A DNA stretch of 64,000 nucleotides from Clostridium arbusti SL206 (GTDB taxonomy: Bacteria > Bacillota > Clostridia > Clostridiales > Clostridiaceae). The number at the start of each line of letters is the position of its first letter. Position 1 is the first letter of the stretch. Below are positions 54,231-63,791 of the stretch, piece after piece. The stretch lies in contig NZ_BAEV01000003.1 in NCBI RefSeq assembly GCF_000246895.1, positions 1 to 64,000 on the forward strand, read 5' to 3'. Made by a program: the position numbers and the translations under genes. Below the pieces are notes generated by a model that saw only the letters and a program-made list of their open reading frames with translations, was not told the DNA's origin and did no database searches.

Positions 54231-56063
54231 TTATAGATTTAATAAATCAATAATTGATTCAGCTTTCTTATCAGAATTAAACTCTGATTCATTTATATTC
54301 AATGATATTACAGGATATTCTGATTTTTCATAATCAAATATGTTATCACAGTCTTCACTGAAAGCATTTGGATTTCTCTTCTTGCATATTTCATTAGAAG
54401 CCTCTACTAATACTTCTACATAATTATCTTTTCCAATTACATTTCTAGCATATTCTCTAGCTTCCTTAAATCTGCTTACAGAAGTTACTATAGTTATAGT
54501 TCCACTATCTGCAAATAAACTTGAAACTTCTGATATTCTTCTAGTTTGCTCATAAGAATCTTTAGGCGAAAATGCTAAATCACTACTTAATCCAAATCTT
54601 ACATGAGCTGAATCTATGTAATATACTTTCTTTCCAAGCTCAAAAAGTTTCTTTTCAAGTTTAACTGCAATTTCATTTTTTCCACATCCAGGAAGTCCTG
54701 TAAGCCATATTACTTTGCCCTTCTGTCCTAATACTTTTTCTCTATCTTTTTTTGATACAAGTCTCTTTCGTATAGTTATGTTTTTACTCTTTACATTTAC
54801 TATTTCTCTGTTTAAAGAGTCATCTACATTTGATATTATTCCGCCACCAGCAGTATCATAATTATCTATTATTACAAATCTACCCAATGCCTGTATATTA
54901 CCAAAAGCATCAAAACAAATAGGTGTCTTTGTCTTTATAGTAACTTCTGCAACGTCATTTTTCTTTATATAGTTTAATTCTGTATTAGTTTTCAATGAAG
55001 CTGCATCTATTATCTTATTAATTGAGAAAACTTCAAACTCTACTTCCTGTGTGGCAATTTTAAGTTTATATTTTTTACCTCTCTCTAGATTGTTTTTACC
55101 CATCCAGAATACATTGGCATTAAAAATATTAGCTGTAGCAACGTGATCTTCTTTATGGCAAATAACTTCGCCTCTTTTATTAAAGAATTCATCTTCAACA
55201 GTAATTCCTACAGACATTCCTGCTGAAACTATATCAGTTTTGTCTTTATTTTGCCAAGCTTCAATGGATTTAACTCTAGTAGTTTTACCACTTGGATATA
55301 TTACAATTTCATCACCGGCTTTTAATGTACCTGCTTCTATTCTTCCAGCTATTATTCTTCTATCATCAAATTTGTAAACATCTTGTATTGGAAATCTTAA
55401 TGGCTTTTCCTCTATACCCTTTGCCTTTTCTATTTTATCCATGCACTGTAGTACATAATCTCCCTTATACCAAGGCATAGCATCTGGTTTTGCTGTTATA
55501 TTTTGTCCGTTAAAAGCTGATATTGGTATATACTTTTCAGGATAGACATTTAAATTGTTTAAAAACTCATTAAATTGTTCTTGTATTTCATTAAATCTCT
55601 CTTCTGAATAATCTACAAGATCCATTTTATTTACAAGTACATATACTTTCTTTATACCAAGTAGTGAAAGTATGTACCCGTGTCTTTTAGATTGTTCTTG
55701 AATACCTTCCTTTGCATCTATTAAAAGGAAGGCTGCTTCTGCACTAGCGGCCCCTGAAATCATATTTTTCAAAAATTCTTTATGACCTGGAGCATCAATT
55801 ATTACATAGTCTCTTTTCTTTGTAAAGAATTGAATCATAGTTATATCTATAGTTATACCCTGTTTTTGCTCTTCTTCAAATGCATCTAAAAGGTATGCAT
55901 ATTCAAAGGATTTACCCTTTTCTTCTGATATTTTCTTTACCTTTTCTATAGCTCCAGCAGGAAGTGAATTTGTATCATATAATAATCTTCCTATAAGAGT
56001 TGATTTACCGTGATCTACGTGCCCAACTACAACAATATTTAAATTTTCTCTTTCGCTCTTCAT
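54231..56063 (-). CDS. cysN: Sulfate adenylyltransferase large subunit fused to an APS-kinase-like domain (CysN-CysC)
   Basis: 610 residues from the ATG at 56063, with GGGGGTGG six bases before it; a TTG five codons upstream is the alternative. The CysN half has the intact GTPase motifs [27 protein letters not shown] and NKMD and the following beta-barrels; with CysD it makes APS from sulfate and ATP. The C-terminal 170 residues are CysC-like but altered: the P-loop reads GLPGCGKN where GLSGSGKST is expected (no Ser/Thr after Lys, about residue 458), and LDGDNVR is replaced by IDSAHVR. The kinase half is probably inactive. A separate intact CysC lies in the same cluster. Confidence 0.93.
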   Translation of the reverse strand: MKSERENLNIVVVGHVDHGKSTLIGRLLYDTNSLPAGAIEKVKKISEEKGKSFEYAYLLDAFEEEQKQGITIDITMIQFFTKKRDYVIIDAPGHKEFLKNMISGAASAEAAFLLIDAKEGIQEQSKRHGYILSLLGIKKVYVLVNKMDLVDYSEERFNEIQEQFNEFLNNLNVYPEKYIPISAFNGQNITAKPDAMPWYKGDYVLQCMDKIEKAKGIEEKPLRFPIQDVYKFDDRRIIAGRIEAGTLKAGDEIVIYPSGKTTRVKSIEAWQNKDKTDIVSAGMSVGITVEDEFFNKRGEVICHKEDHVATANIFNANVFWMGKNNLERGKKYKLKIATQEVEFEVFSINKIIDAASLKTNTELNYIKKNDVAEVTIKTKTPICFDAFGNIQALGRFVIIDNYDTAGGGIISNVDDSLNREIVNVKSKNITIRKRLVSKKDREKVLGQKGKVIWLTGLPGCGKNEIAVKLEKKLFELGKKVYYIDSAHVRFGLSSDLAFSPKDSYEQTRRISEVSSLFADSGTITIVTSVSRFKEAREYARNVIGKDNYVEVLVEASNEICKKRNPNAFSEDCDNIFDYEKSEYPVISLNINESEFNSDKKAESIIDLLNL

Positions 56064-56078
56064 TTTTGCCACCCCCAA

Positions 56079-56879
56079 CTACATGTATCCATGTTTTCTA
56101 AGTTTTTCTAATGCATGAGCATCTTCTTGATCCTGTGCTCTTCCTGATCTTTCTGTTTCTTTAGTATTTTTTAATTCGTCTATTATTTCATCCAAAGTTG
56201 AAGCATTTGAGTCTATAGGCTTAGTGCAAGGAGCACAACCTAAACTTCTATATCTCTTTCCGTTTTTAGCAAAATATAAATCAATAATTGGAATATTTTC
56301 TCTCTTTATATATTCCCATATATCTATTTCTCTCCATCCTAGAAGTGGATGTATTCTTATATGATTTCCTTTTTTAAAGTCTGTCTTAAATTGATCCCAA
56401 AGCTCTGGTGGTTGATCTGTATAATCCCATTCTGATTCGGCATTTCTTTCACTAAATACTCTCTCTTTAGATCTTGATCCCTCTTCATCTCTTCTTACTC
56501 CAACAATAAGTCCTTCGAATTCGTATTTACTAACTACTTCTTGAAGTCCATCAGTTTTTAATGCCTTACAGCAGACTAGTCTTCCTTTTTGAGGTCCCAT
56601 TCCCTCTTCTAATGCTTTCCAGTTCGTATTTACTATTAGATTCAAATTATATTCTTTAGCAATTTTGTCTCTAAATTTTATCATCTCTGGTATCTTAAAA
56701 GTAGTATCCACGTGAATTAATGGAAATGGGCAATTACCGAAAAATGCCTTCTGTGCAAGCCATAGCATTACTGTTGAATCCTTACCTATTGACCAAAGCA
56801 TACCAAGTTTTCCAAAGTGTTTATATGCTTCTCTCAATATATATATACTTTCTGCTTCTAATCTGTCTAAATGATCCAT
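56079..56879 (-). CDS. cysD: Sulfate adenylyltransferase small subunit CysD
   Basis: 266 residues from the ATG at 56879 (TAGGAGGAATTGTT before it; 11 upstream codons are unsupported). The PP-loop is [39 protein letters not shown] and [11 protein letters not shown] are the CysD hallmarks. It binds sulfate and ATP and forms APS with CysN. Fifteen bases from cysN. Confidence 0.96.
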   Translation of the reverse strand: MDHLDRLEAESIYILREAYKHFGKLGMLWSIGKDSTVMLWLAQKAFFGNCPFPLIHVDTTFKIPEMIKFRDKIAKEYNLNLIVNTNWKALEEGMGPQKGRLVCCKALKTDGLQEVVSKYEFEGLIVGVRRDEEGSRSKERVFSERNAESEWDYTDQPPELWDQFKTDFKKGNHIRIHPLLGWREIDIWEYIKRENIPIIDLYFAKNGKRYRSLGCAPCTKPIDSNASTLDEIIDELKNTKETERSGRAQDQEDAHALEKLRKHGYM

Positions 56880-56930
56880 AACAATTCCTCCTATTTTCCT
56901 AATACAAATCAATTTATCTTGTAGATTATT

Positions 56931-56972
56931 TTAAAATTAGATGTTTGTTATTTTAATAAATATCTAATTTTA
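56931..56972 (-). terminator. Possible internal terminator between the transporter and cysD
   Basis: Perfect 12-base arms TTAAAATTAGAT and ATCTAATTTTAA enclose about 18 bases. No clear T run follows, so partial termination or an RNA stabiliser is possible. Confidence 0.35.
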
Positions 56973-57767
56973 AATATTTCTATCCAATCCTCTTTTATAT
57001 CTCATATTTTTTTCTAAACTTCCAAATATCAATTTATCAATCACAAGACCAAGAACTATAATTATCACCATAACAGCCATAACCTGACTTATATCTGCAA
57101 GATCTCTACCAACCATAAGTATTTGTCCAAGTCCCTTAGTGGCTGATAGCATTTCACCTGCAATTAATGCTCTCCATGCAAAAGACCACCCTTGTTTCAT
57201 GCCACTAATTATAGCAGGAAGTGCAGAAGGTATTACTACATTCCAATAAAGTTTTATTCCTCTTGCTCCCATAACTTTTCCAGCCTTCACATATAGTTGA
57301 TTAACATTTTTTATTCCTGCCTCTGTAGCCATGCAAACAGCAAATATTGAACCAATAGTAATAACAAATATTATAGACTTTTCATTGAGCCCATACCAGA
57401 GTATTGCAAAAGGTAACCAACATACACTTGGAAGTGTTTGAAGTCCTAATATCAATGAACTGAAATTCTCATCTAGATATTTGTATCTCACGATAAGAAG
57501 TCCTAAACTTAAGCCTATGGCTAGTGAAATTAAATAGCCTATTGCAAGTCTTCTCAAACTTACTGCAATTGCAATAAACAATGAGCCATCTTTTACAAGT
57601 GAAATTAGTGTTTTAATTACATCAATTGGTGATGGAAAAGTATAGGGCTTCCATACTCCTAAGGCATCTACACCTATTTTATAGACCATCTCCCATATTA
57701 TTAGTAGAATTATATAAAACATTATTCTTTTCAATACTCCAATCGCTGTCGTACTCAGCTTTTGCAA
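56970..57767 (-). CDS. ABC transporter permease (SsuC/TauC type)
   Basis: 265 residues from a TTG at 57767 after AAGGAGGAGG; the open frame overlaps the ATPase gene by 89 bases. The ATG 15 codons later (57722) is an alternative but has no clear site. About six membrane segments; EAA-type loop VKAGKVMGARGIKLYWNVVI. With the ATPase and binding protein it forms a nitrate/sulfonate/taurine-type importer; its place in the sulfate cluster points to sulfate or sulfonates. Confidence 0.88.
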   Translation of the reverse strand: MQKLSTTAIGVLKRIMFYIILLIIWEMVYKIGVDALGVWKPYTFPSPIDVIKTLISLVKDGSLFIAIAVSLRRLAIGYLISLAIGLSLGLLIVRYKYLDENFSSLILGLQTLPSVCWLPFAILWYGLNEKSIIFVITIGSIFAVCMATEAGIKNVNQLYVKAGKVMGARGIKLYWNVVIPSALPAIISGMKQGWSFAWRALIAGEMLSATKGLGQILMVGRDLADISQVMAVMVIIIVLGLVIDKLIFGSLEKNMRYKRGLDRNI

Positions 57768-58518
57768 CCTTCTCCACCTCCTCCTTAAGATCTTTCATAA
57801 CCTGTGCGGATACATATGCAAGATCTACACTTTGTGCTTCTCTTGGTCTTGCAAGTTGAATTTTAAACTCACGTTTTACTCTTCCAGGGTTTGCAGACAT
57901 TACTATTACCCTATCTCCTAAAAGTACAGCTTCTTCTACATTATGAGTTACAAACACTACAGTTTTCTTTGTTTCCCACCATATTTTTTGAAGTTCAAGT
58001 TGAAGTATACTTTTAGTTTGACTATCCAGAGCTGAGAAAGGTTCATCCATTAACAATAATTCTGAATCAAGTGTCAAAGCTCTTGCAAGAGATACTCTTT
58101 GCCTCATTCCTCCAGATAATTCATGTACAAAAGAATTTTGGAATTTAGTTAAGTGCACCATCTTAAGATATTTTAAAGCTTTTTCTCTTCTCTCTTCCTT
58201 TGATATTCCTGCCATCTTCATGCCAAACTCTACATTATCTATAACCTTAAGCCATGGAAATAATGCAGCTTCTTGAAACATAAATGCCTTATCAGGTCCA
58301 ACTTCCTTTACTTCCTTGTCATTTAGAAGAATTTTACCAGAGGTAGGTTTTTCAAGTCCTGCAATTATATTAAGTAAAGTAGACTTCCCACAACCTGACG
58401 GTCCTAAAAGGCATATAAATTCACCTTGTTTAAAAGAAAGATTTATATTATCTAATGTAAATGTATCCTTATTTTTTGTTACAAATCTCTTACTAATTCC
58501 ATCAACTACTAAGCTCAA
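57679..58518 (-). CDS. ABC transporter ATPase (SsuB/TauB type)
   Basis: 279 residues from a TTG with GAGGTGAAATAG. Walker A GPSGCGKSTLLNIIAGL; signature LSGGMRQRVSLARAL; Walker B LLMDEPFSALD; switch His in VFVTHNVEEA. The C-terminal 30 residues overlap the permease gene. It drives uptake by the permease next to it; MITE copy 5 lies between it and the binding protein gene. Confidence 0.93.
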   Translation of the reverse strand: MSLVVDGISKRFVTKNKDTFTLDNINLSFKQGEFICLLGPSGCGKSTLLNIIAGLEKPTSGKILLNDKEVKEVGPDKAFMFQEAALFPWLKVIDNVEFGMKMAGISKEERREKALKYLKMVHLTKFQNSFVHELSGGMRQRVSLARALTLDSELLLMDEPFSALDSQTKSILQLELQKIWWETKKTVVFVTHNVEEAVLLGDRVIVMSANPGRVKREFKIQLARPREAQSVDLAYVSAQVMKDLKEEVEKVAKAEYDSDWSIEKNNVLYNSTNNMGDGL

Positions 58519-58551
58519 CTATTTCACCTCTTTTCTTATGATTTACATCTA

Positions 58552-58710
58552 AGGCACATTCAAATAAATAACTAGTCAGTATACTAGTCTATTTTGAATC
58601 CCACCGCGTCAACAGAACCCTAAGATAGCTCACTATCTCAGGAACCTATTTCCTTGTTGACTTCAAAATATACGTCGCATCTTTGACTTGTTATTTATTT
58701 TCATATGCCT
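58552..58710 (-). repeat. MITE-like element, copy 5, overlapping the binding-protein stop codon
   Basis: 159 bp, opposite to copies 1, 3 and 4. Its AGGCATATGAAAATAAATA end is at the right; the AG of this end together with the preceding T of the gene form the TAG stop of the substrate-binding protein (58709-58711). Central hairpin GATAG/CTATC retained. It sits inside the transporter operon. Confidence 0.88.
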
Positions 58711-59737
58711 AATTGATAGTGTCTTGCCCTTTTTCTTTTAAAATTTTGTTAAGAATATCTAATTTAAATAAATCTTTATCATCATATTTTTGTCTTATAA
58801 AACCTGCTTTTATAGACATATCAATCATGTCCTTTGTAGCCTGTACTTGTGGATTTACAGTAACATTTAACCTGTTAAAAGAGGTATTTAGAACATTTTT
58901 AGATAATGGCTTTCTAGTCAAAACACCAAATTCATCATTAGCCATATCTGCAGCTTGTTCTTTGTTTTTATTTGTATACTCAGTTAATTCTAAGTGTGCT
59001 TTTAGAAATTTTTCTACTATGTCTGGATGCTGCTGTAGGAATTCTCTTCTTACTGCTATAACCGCTGTAGGATAGTTACCTTGTCTCCATATCTGATTAT
59101 AGTCTAATATTATTGAAGCTCCTATTTTTTCCTGTAATGTGGCACCCCAAGGTTCAGGTACTAACGCGGCATCAATAGAACCATTTTCCAATAAAGATTG
59201 TACATCTGAGTTATTTGTTTGCACTATTTCAACAGTTCCACCCTTTGCTGCATCTTTTAATCCGTTTTTCTGAAGTAAAAATCTAAGACATAAATCCTGA
59301 GTATTTCCGTATTGAGGTATAGCAACTTTTTTACCAGATAAGTCCTTTACACTTTTTATTGTAGTACCCTTCTTACCAATTAGCACTGCACCTCCATCAG
59401 CAGCTCCACTAACTATTTGTATATCTCCCTTGGATTTGGTATATCCGTTTATTGCTGGTCCTGGTCCTATATATCCAATGTCTACTGCTCCTGCAAGAAA
59501 AGCTTCAAGTTCAGAAGCTCCTGCATCAAATTGTTTCCATTCAACTTTTGTATTACCTAATTCCTTTTGAAATTCTCCATTTTTTATACCGATTAAAGCC
59601 TGTGTATGCGTTATGTTAGGGAAATATGCAACTCTTAAAGTAGAACTATCACTGGTATTTTGTACATTTCCACAGCCAACTAATAAACTAATAGTTATAA
59701 TCACAATAAGTAAAAATAAGCTTTTTTTTCTTTTCAT
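58709..59737 (-). CDS. Substrate-binding lipoprotein (SsuA/TauA/NMT1 family)
   Basis: 342 residues from the ATG at 59737 with AGAGGGGG before it; seven upstream codons are unsupported. Lipobox LLVGC, lipidated Cys at about residue 22. The family marks are VAYFPNITHTQALIGIKNG, FLAGAVDIGYIGPGPAING and DAALVPEPWGATLQEK. Proteins of this group bind sulfonates, nitrate or pyrimidine precursors; in a sulfate-activation cluster, sulfate or sulfonates are likely. The stop codon lies at the border of MITE copy 5, so the native C-terminus may be slightly changed. Confidence 0.9.
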   Translation of the reverse strand: MKRKKSLFLLIVIITISLLVGCGNVQNTSDSSTLRVAYFPNITHTQALIGIKNGEFQKELGNTKVEWKQFDAGASELEAFLAGAVDIGYIGPGPAINGYTKSKGDIQIVSGAADGGAVLIGKKGTTIKSVKDLSGKKVAIPQYGNTQDLCLRFLLQKNGLKDAAKGGTVEIVQTNNSDVQSLLENGSIDAALVPEPWGATLQEKIGASIILDYNQIWRQGNYPTAVIAVRREFLQQHPDIVEKFLKAHLELTEYTNKNKEQAADMANDEFGVLTRKPLSKNVLNTSFNRLNVTVNPQVQATKDMIDMSIKAGFIRQKYDDKDLFKLDILNKILKEKGQDTIN

Positions 59738-59795
59738 CTTACGCCCCCTCTTAGGCAAGTAAATTAGTCTAATAATTATAGAAACATTTAATTTT

Positions 59796-60110
59796 CTAAT
59801 ACTTATTTGATTCTTTTCTATTAGTAGATATTATAGCCTCTTTACCCTTCTTATCAACAATATGCCAGTTTAAAACTTCACCTTTTTCTTCTACATGTAA
59901 TTTGGCGCCATTTCCACCTATATCAGCTCCTAGGTAGTATTTAATTGCCGCTACCTTACATTCCTTTAGGCAAGCTGTACAACCCCAACAATTCTTCTCA
60001 TATTTTATATAAGCCTTCTTATTTTCATCTTTATATATTAATGTTCCAGGACAGACATCTATACATTTTCCACAGGCTACACATTTATTAGAATCAATTT
60101 TTATGCTCAT
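59796..60110 (-). CDS. Adenylylsulfate reductase beta-like ferredoxin (AprB-like)
   Basis: 104 residues from the ATG at 60110 (AAGGA eight bases upstream; the ATG two codons earlier is too close to the site). Two 4Fe-4S sets: CVACGKCIDVC followed by P, and CWGCTACLKEC. Both sets are complete. The C-terminal tail resembles AprB. It carries electrons to the flavoprotein encoded upstream, overlapping it by 17 bases. Shorter than AprB of sulfate reducers. Confidence 0.88.
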   Translation of the reverse strand: MSIKIDSNKCVACGKCIDVCPGTLIYKDENKKAYIKYEKNCWGCTACLKECKVAAIKYYLGADIGGNGAKLHVEEKGEVLNWHIVDKKGKEAIISTNRKESNKY

Positions 60111-61779
60111 AGACATCTTCCTTTCTCACTAAATCTCTCAATATAATTTTCACATTTCCATCTTTATACACAGAATTCACATATTGTGACCAATTTTCAT
60201 CGTCCTTTTGTGGATAATCTTCATTTTCCTGATAACATTTCCATCTAGTTTCATGTCTAGCTAGTAAATGACATATTAATACTTTTGCTACATATAGTCG
60301 ATCAATAACCTCGTAAATAAAAAGTAATTCATGAATATCTTTTGCCTTAAGCTTTTCAGCTATTTCAATAAGTTCTTCAATTCTCTTTGCTGCTATGCTT
60401 AATTTTTTATTACTATATCTATAATTTTCAGATATACCACCCGAATACTCATCCATTACTTTCTGCATAGCCTCTTCTACTTCTTCTATAGTATATAAAG
60501 AAAATTCATTTTCGAAGAATCTATTAATCTTATTCAATTCATCTTTAATATCATGTTCTGAAACTTCTTCAATATTTATATGTTTTATATATTTAAGTGC
60601 TTCTATAGCAGCTATTTCACCTTCTGCAAAGCATCCAGTTACATATTTTTTAGGACTACCTCCTGCTACATCTCCAGCTGCATATAACCCATCCAAAGTT
60701 GTTTTCCTATTAGTATCTATCCAATATCCACTAGCTGTATGTCCTCCAACTATGTATGGTTCTGTTCCTTCAATTTCTACATCTTCTGTAGCTGGTGAAG
60801 TTCCATTTTCTATCCACTTTAAAGTCTGTGCCGGTGCCATATTTAGATAAGCTTTTAATAGTTCCTGATTTTGCTCTTTTGTTATACCTGTAGTTTTTAA
60901 GTAACAAGGACCTTTCCCATTTAGGTTTTCCATAACAGTTGCATATAATCTATTAATTGTTGTTGGCTTACCATATTTATTTACATAAACTTCTTTCATT
61001 CCATTTACCTGGGGAGTTCTAACCCCTTGGGCAATAGTTCCTGTAGGTGCTATTGTATCCTTACATCTTAGGGCTATAAACCTCATTTCAAAGGTAGTCA
61101 TTTCCGCTCCAGCTCTTATACCCATTGCATAGCCTGCTCCTGTATTGAAAGGGCTATACCACATTTTATGTCTTGAAAATGTAGGATTGTTAGGCTTATA
61201 AATACCAGCTGCGCCTCCAGTTGTGCATATTACAGCTTTAGAATATATAACGAAAAGTTTATCTTCATCTAATGAGAATCCATAAGCTCCTATTATCTTT
61301 CCATCTTTCTTAATATAATCTATAATATTTAATCTATTTATAATCTGTACATTTTCTATTTTTCTAACTGCTTCTGCTAGTATTGGCTTAATATTTTCAC
61401 CATTTATCTTTATACTTCTCTTACCTCTAGTTACATACTCACCGGCTTCATCTTTTAAAATAGGAAGGCCTTCATTTTCTATATCCTTAGTAACTTTATT
61501 AAGTCTTTTAGCAATGGAATAGACAAGATCCTCTCTAACTACTCCATTAAACTCTTTTTTTACATATTCCACAAATGATTCAGGTGTTTCACCTTTTGTT
61601 ATATAGGCATTTAATGCATTAACTCCAGCGGCAAGACACCCACTTCTTTTTATGTTTGCCTTTTCTGCAATTATTATTTTTGCATTTGATTTAGCTGCTG
61701 CAAGAGCTGAAAAACATCCCGCAGCACCTCCACCTATTATAAGAATATCAGTGCTAATAATTTTAGGTTTTAATCTCAT
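60094..61779 (-). CDS. Adenylylsulfate reductase alpha-like flavoprotein (AprA-like)
   Basis: 561 residues of the succinate dehydrogenase/fumarate reductase flavoprotein family. FAD motif ILIIGGGAAGCFSALAA; TTFEMRFIALR; HTASGYWIDTNRKTTLDGLY and the FAD-end motif AAGDVAGGSPKKYVTGCFAEG. The conserved residues around GGHTASG fit AprA. It should reduce APS to sulfite and AMP with the ferredoxin partner. At 561 residues it is shorter than AprA of sulfate reducers (about 650), and the setting is assimilatory (cysD, cysN, metY-like neighbours). Confidence 0.88.
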   Translation of the reverse strand: MRLKPKIISTDILIIGGGAAGCFSALAAAKSNAKIIIAEKANIKRSGCLAAGVNALNAYITKGETPESFVEYVKKEFNGVVREDLVYSIAKRLNKVTKDIENEGLPILKDEAGEYVTRGKRSIKINGENIKPILAEAVRKIENVQIINRLNIIDYIKKDGKIIGAYGFSLDEDKLFVIYSKAVICTTGGAAGIYKPNNPTFSRHKMWYSPFNTGAGYAMGIRAGAEMTTFEMRFIALRCKDTIAPTGTIAQGVRTPQVNGMKEVYVNKYGKPTTINRLYATVMENLNGKGPCYLKTTGITKEQNQELLKAYLNMAPAQTLKWIENGTSPATEDVEIEGTEPYIVGGHTASGYWIDTNRKTTLDGLYAAGDVAGGSPKKYVTGCFAEGEIAAIEALKYIKHINIEEVSEHDIKDELNKINRFFENEFSLYTIEEVEEAMQKVMDEYSGGISENYRYSNKKLSIAAKRIEELIEIAEKLKAKDIHELLFIYEVIDRLYVAKVLICHLLARHETRWKCYQENEDYPQKDDENWSQYVNSVYKDGNVKIILRDLVRKEDVYEHKN

Positions 61780-61830
61780 TATGTTATCCTCACTTTAAAT
61801 CTGTTTAGTTATTAGGACATCTTTAAATTA

Positions 61831-62436
61831 TTATTTATTTTCAGATGCATTAAGCTTTAGATAATCTATAATTTTAGATACACATTCCTCTAAACTGTTT
61901 ATATGGGTTTGTACTGTTATCTCTGGATTAATAGGTGGCTCATAAGGTGAATCTATTCCTGTAAAATCCTTAATTTCACCTTTTCTAGCCTTTTTATAAA
62001 TTCCCTTTGGATCTCTTTTTTCACAGACATCTAATGGGCAATCTACATACACCTCTATGAAGTCTGTTTTTAAAAGTTGTCTAACAGCTTCTCTATCTTT
62101 TATAAATGGTGAAATAAAAGTTGCTATAGTAATAACACCTGAATCTACAAATAATTTTGAAATTTCGGCTATCCTTCTTATATTTTCAACTCTATCCTCT
62201 TTAGAAAATCCAAGATCAGAATTCAATCCATGTCTTACATTGTCACCATCTAGTAAGTATGTAAGCTTTCCCAGATCATGTAACTTCTTTTCTAGCATAG
62301 TTGCAACAGTTGATTTACCAGATCCAGAGAGTCCTGTAAACCATATAAGAACACCCTTTTGTTTCAAAAGTTTTTCTCTATCCTGTCTGCTTACATTTGT
62401 TTGTTGCCATACTATATTTGTTGCCTTAATTGCCAC
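61831..62436 (-). CDS. cysC: Adenylylsulfate kinase
   Basis: 201 residues from a GTG with GAGGTGATTGT. P-loop [15 protein letters not shown]; the APS-binding [18 protein letters not shown] and the lid region [14 protein letters not shown] are intact. It phosphorylates APS to PAPS. Unlike the C-terminal domain of the CysN fusion, all active-site motifs are present, so this is the working kinase. No PAPS reductase (CysH) is in the window. Confidence 0.94.
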   Translation of the reverse strand: MAIKATNIVWQQTNVSRQDREKLLKQKGVLIWFTGLSGSGKSTVATMLEKKLHDLGKLTYLLDGDNVRHGLNSDLGFSKEDRVENIRRIAEISKLFVDSGVITIATFISPFIKDREAVRQLLKTDFIEVYVDCPLDVCEKRDPKGIYKKARKGEIKDFTGIDSPYEPPINPEITVQTHINSLEECVSKIIDYLKLNASENK

Positions 62437-62454
62437 ACAATCACCTCATATTTG

Positions 62455-63684
62455 CTATATCTGCTCTAAAGCATTTTTAATATCAGCTATTATATCTTCT
62501 ATATCCTCTATTCCAACAGACATTCTTAACAAATCATCATAAACTCCCATTTGCTCTTTTTCTTCTTCTGTGTTACCTGCGCAAATAGTAGAAGATGGAT
62601 GTATAATTAATGTCTTGGTATCACCTATGTTAGTTAAATTTGATATGAGTTTTAAATTGTTTACAAATTTAAATGCATTTTCTTTTGTCCCCAACCTAAA
62701 AGTTAAAACTCCACTTGCACCTTTACTGTAATATTTTTCAGCTAAATCGTAGTATTTTGAACTTTTAAGCTTAGGATAATTTACAGAAACCACTTTACTA
62801 TTTTCACTAAGATATTCTGCCACAGCAATTGCATTTTTACAATGTTCTTTCATTCTAAGTGATAGCGTTTCAACTCCTGTAAGATTTAAGAAAGCATTAA
62901 CTGGTGATAATGCTGCCCCTAAATCTCTTCCAACAGTACTCCTAAGCTTTGCTGTAAATGCCATTTTTCCGTATTTTTTAGTAAAATCCTTGAAATTTTC
63001 AAATCTGTCACTGTTATATTTATTGCTACCACCATCTACTATAATTCCTCCTATAGAATTGGAAGTACCATTGATGTATTTAGAAGTAGAATGTATAACA
63101 ATATCTGCTCCATGCTCAAGTGGTTTTATAAGATATGGAGTAGTTACAGTAGAATCAACCATAAAAATTACATTATTGTCTTTACAAACCTTTGAAACTG
63201 CATCTATATCTAAAACATCTAGTTTTGGATTACCTATAGTTTCTGCAAATACTAATTTTGTATTGTCAGTGATATTTTCTTTTAAGGTTTCTTCATTTAT
63301 AATATCTAGGAATTTAACACTTATCCCAAAAGATTTTAAATTTCTCATTAAAGTATAAGTTCCACCAAAAAGACCACTGGAGGCAATTATCTCATCACCT
63401 GTTTCTACTATATTTGTAATGGCAAGATATATTGCACTCATTCCTGAAGCTGCTGATGTAGCAACCATTCCGCCCTCTATACTAGCAATTCTTCTTTCAA
63501 AAGAAGTAACTGTAGGATTTGAAATTCTAGTATATGCATAACCCATACTAGTTCCCATTAATATGCTTTCAAGCTTTTCAGCTGAGTTATGAGCATATGC
63601 ATTTGAAAGATAAATTGGGGTGTTAGTTGCCCCATTTTCATCTTCTTTACGATTACCATGAATAAGTTTAGTATTAAAATTCAT
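62455..63684 (-). CDS. metY: O-acetylhomoserine sulfhydrylase-like PLP enzyme
   Basis: 409 residues from the ATG at 63684 (GGAGG six bases before; a TTG two codons earlier is open). Cys/Met metabolism family: NTKLIHGNRKEDENGATNTP at the start and the PLP lysine in IHSTSKYINGTSN; SAASGMSAIYLAITN. It joins sulfide to O-acetylhomoserine to give homocysteine, the last step of the sulfate assimilation here. MetB/MetC or methionine gamma-lyase activity in this family cannot be excluded. Confidence 0.87.
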   Translation of the reverse strand: MNFNTKLIHGNRKEDENGATNTPIYLSNAYAHNSAEKLESILMGTSMGYAYTRISNPTVTSFERRIASIEGGMVATSAASGMSAIYLAITNIVETGDEIIASSGLFGGTYTLMRNLKSFGISVKFLDIINEETLKENITDNTKLVFAETIGNPKLDVLDIDAVSKVCKDNNVIFMVDSTVTTPYLIKPLEHGADIVIHSTSKYINGTSNSIGGIIVDGGSNKYNSDRFENFKDFTKKYGKMAFTAKLRSTVGRDLGAALSPVNAFLNLTGVETLSLRMKEHCKNAIAVAEYLSENSKVVSVNYPKLKSSKYYDLAEKYYSKGASGVLTFRLGTKENAFKFVNNLKLISNLTNIGDTKTLIIHPSSTICAGNTEEEKEQMGVYDDLLRMSVGIEDIEDIIADIKNALEQI

Positions 63685-63791
63685 ATACAACCTCCACCAT
63701 TATAAATTAACATTTATTGCTCTAATAATCATATAATAAAAGTATGTAGATAAAATAAATTTTTTATTAAAAATTACTGACAATATTTTCT

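Noticed and set aside
16305-58710. The repeats as a CRISPR array
   Set aside because: The five copies are about 160 bp, kilobases apart, palindromic over their full length and in both orientations; there are no regular spacers or cas genes.
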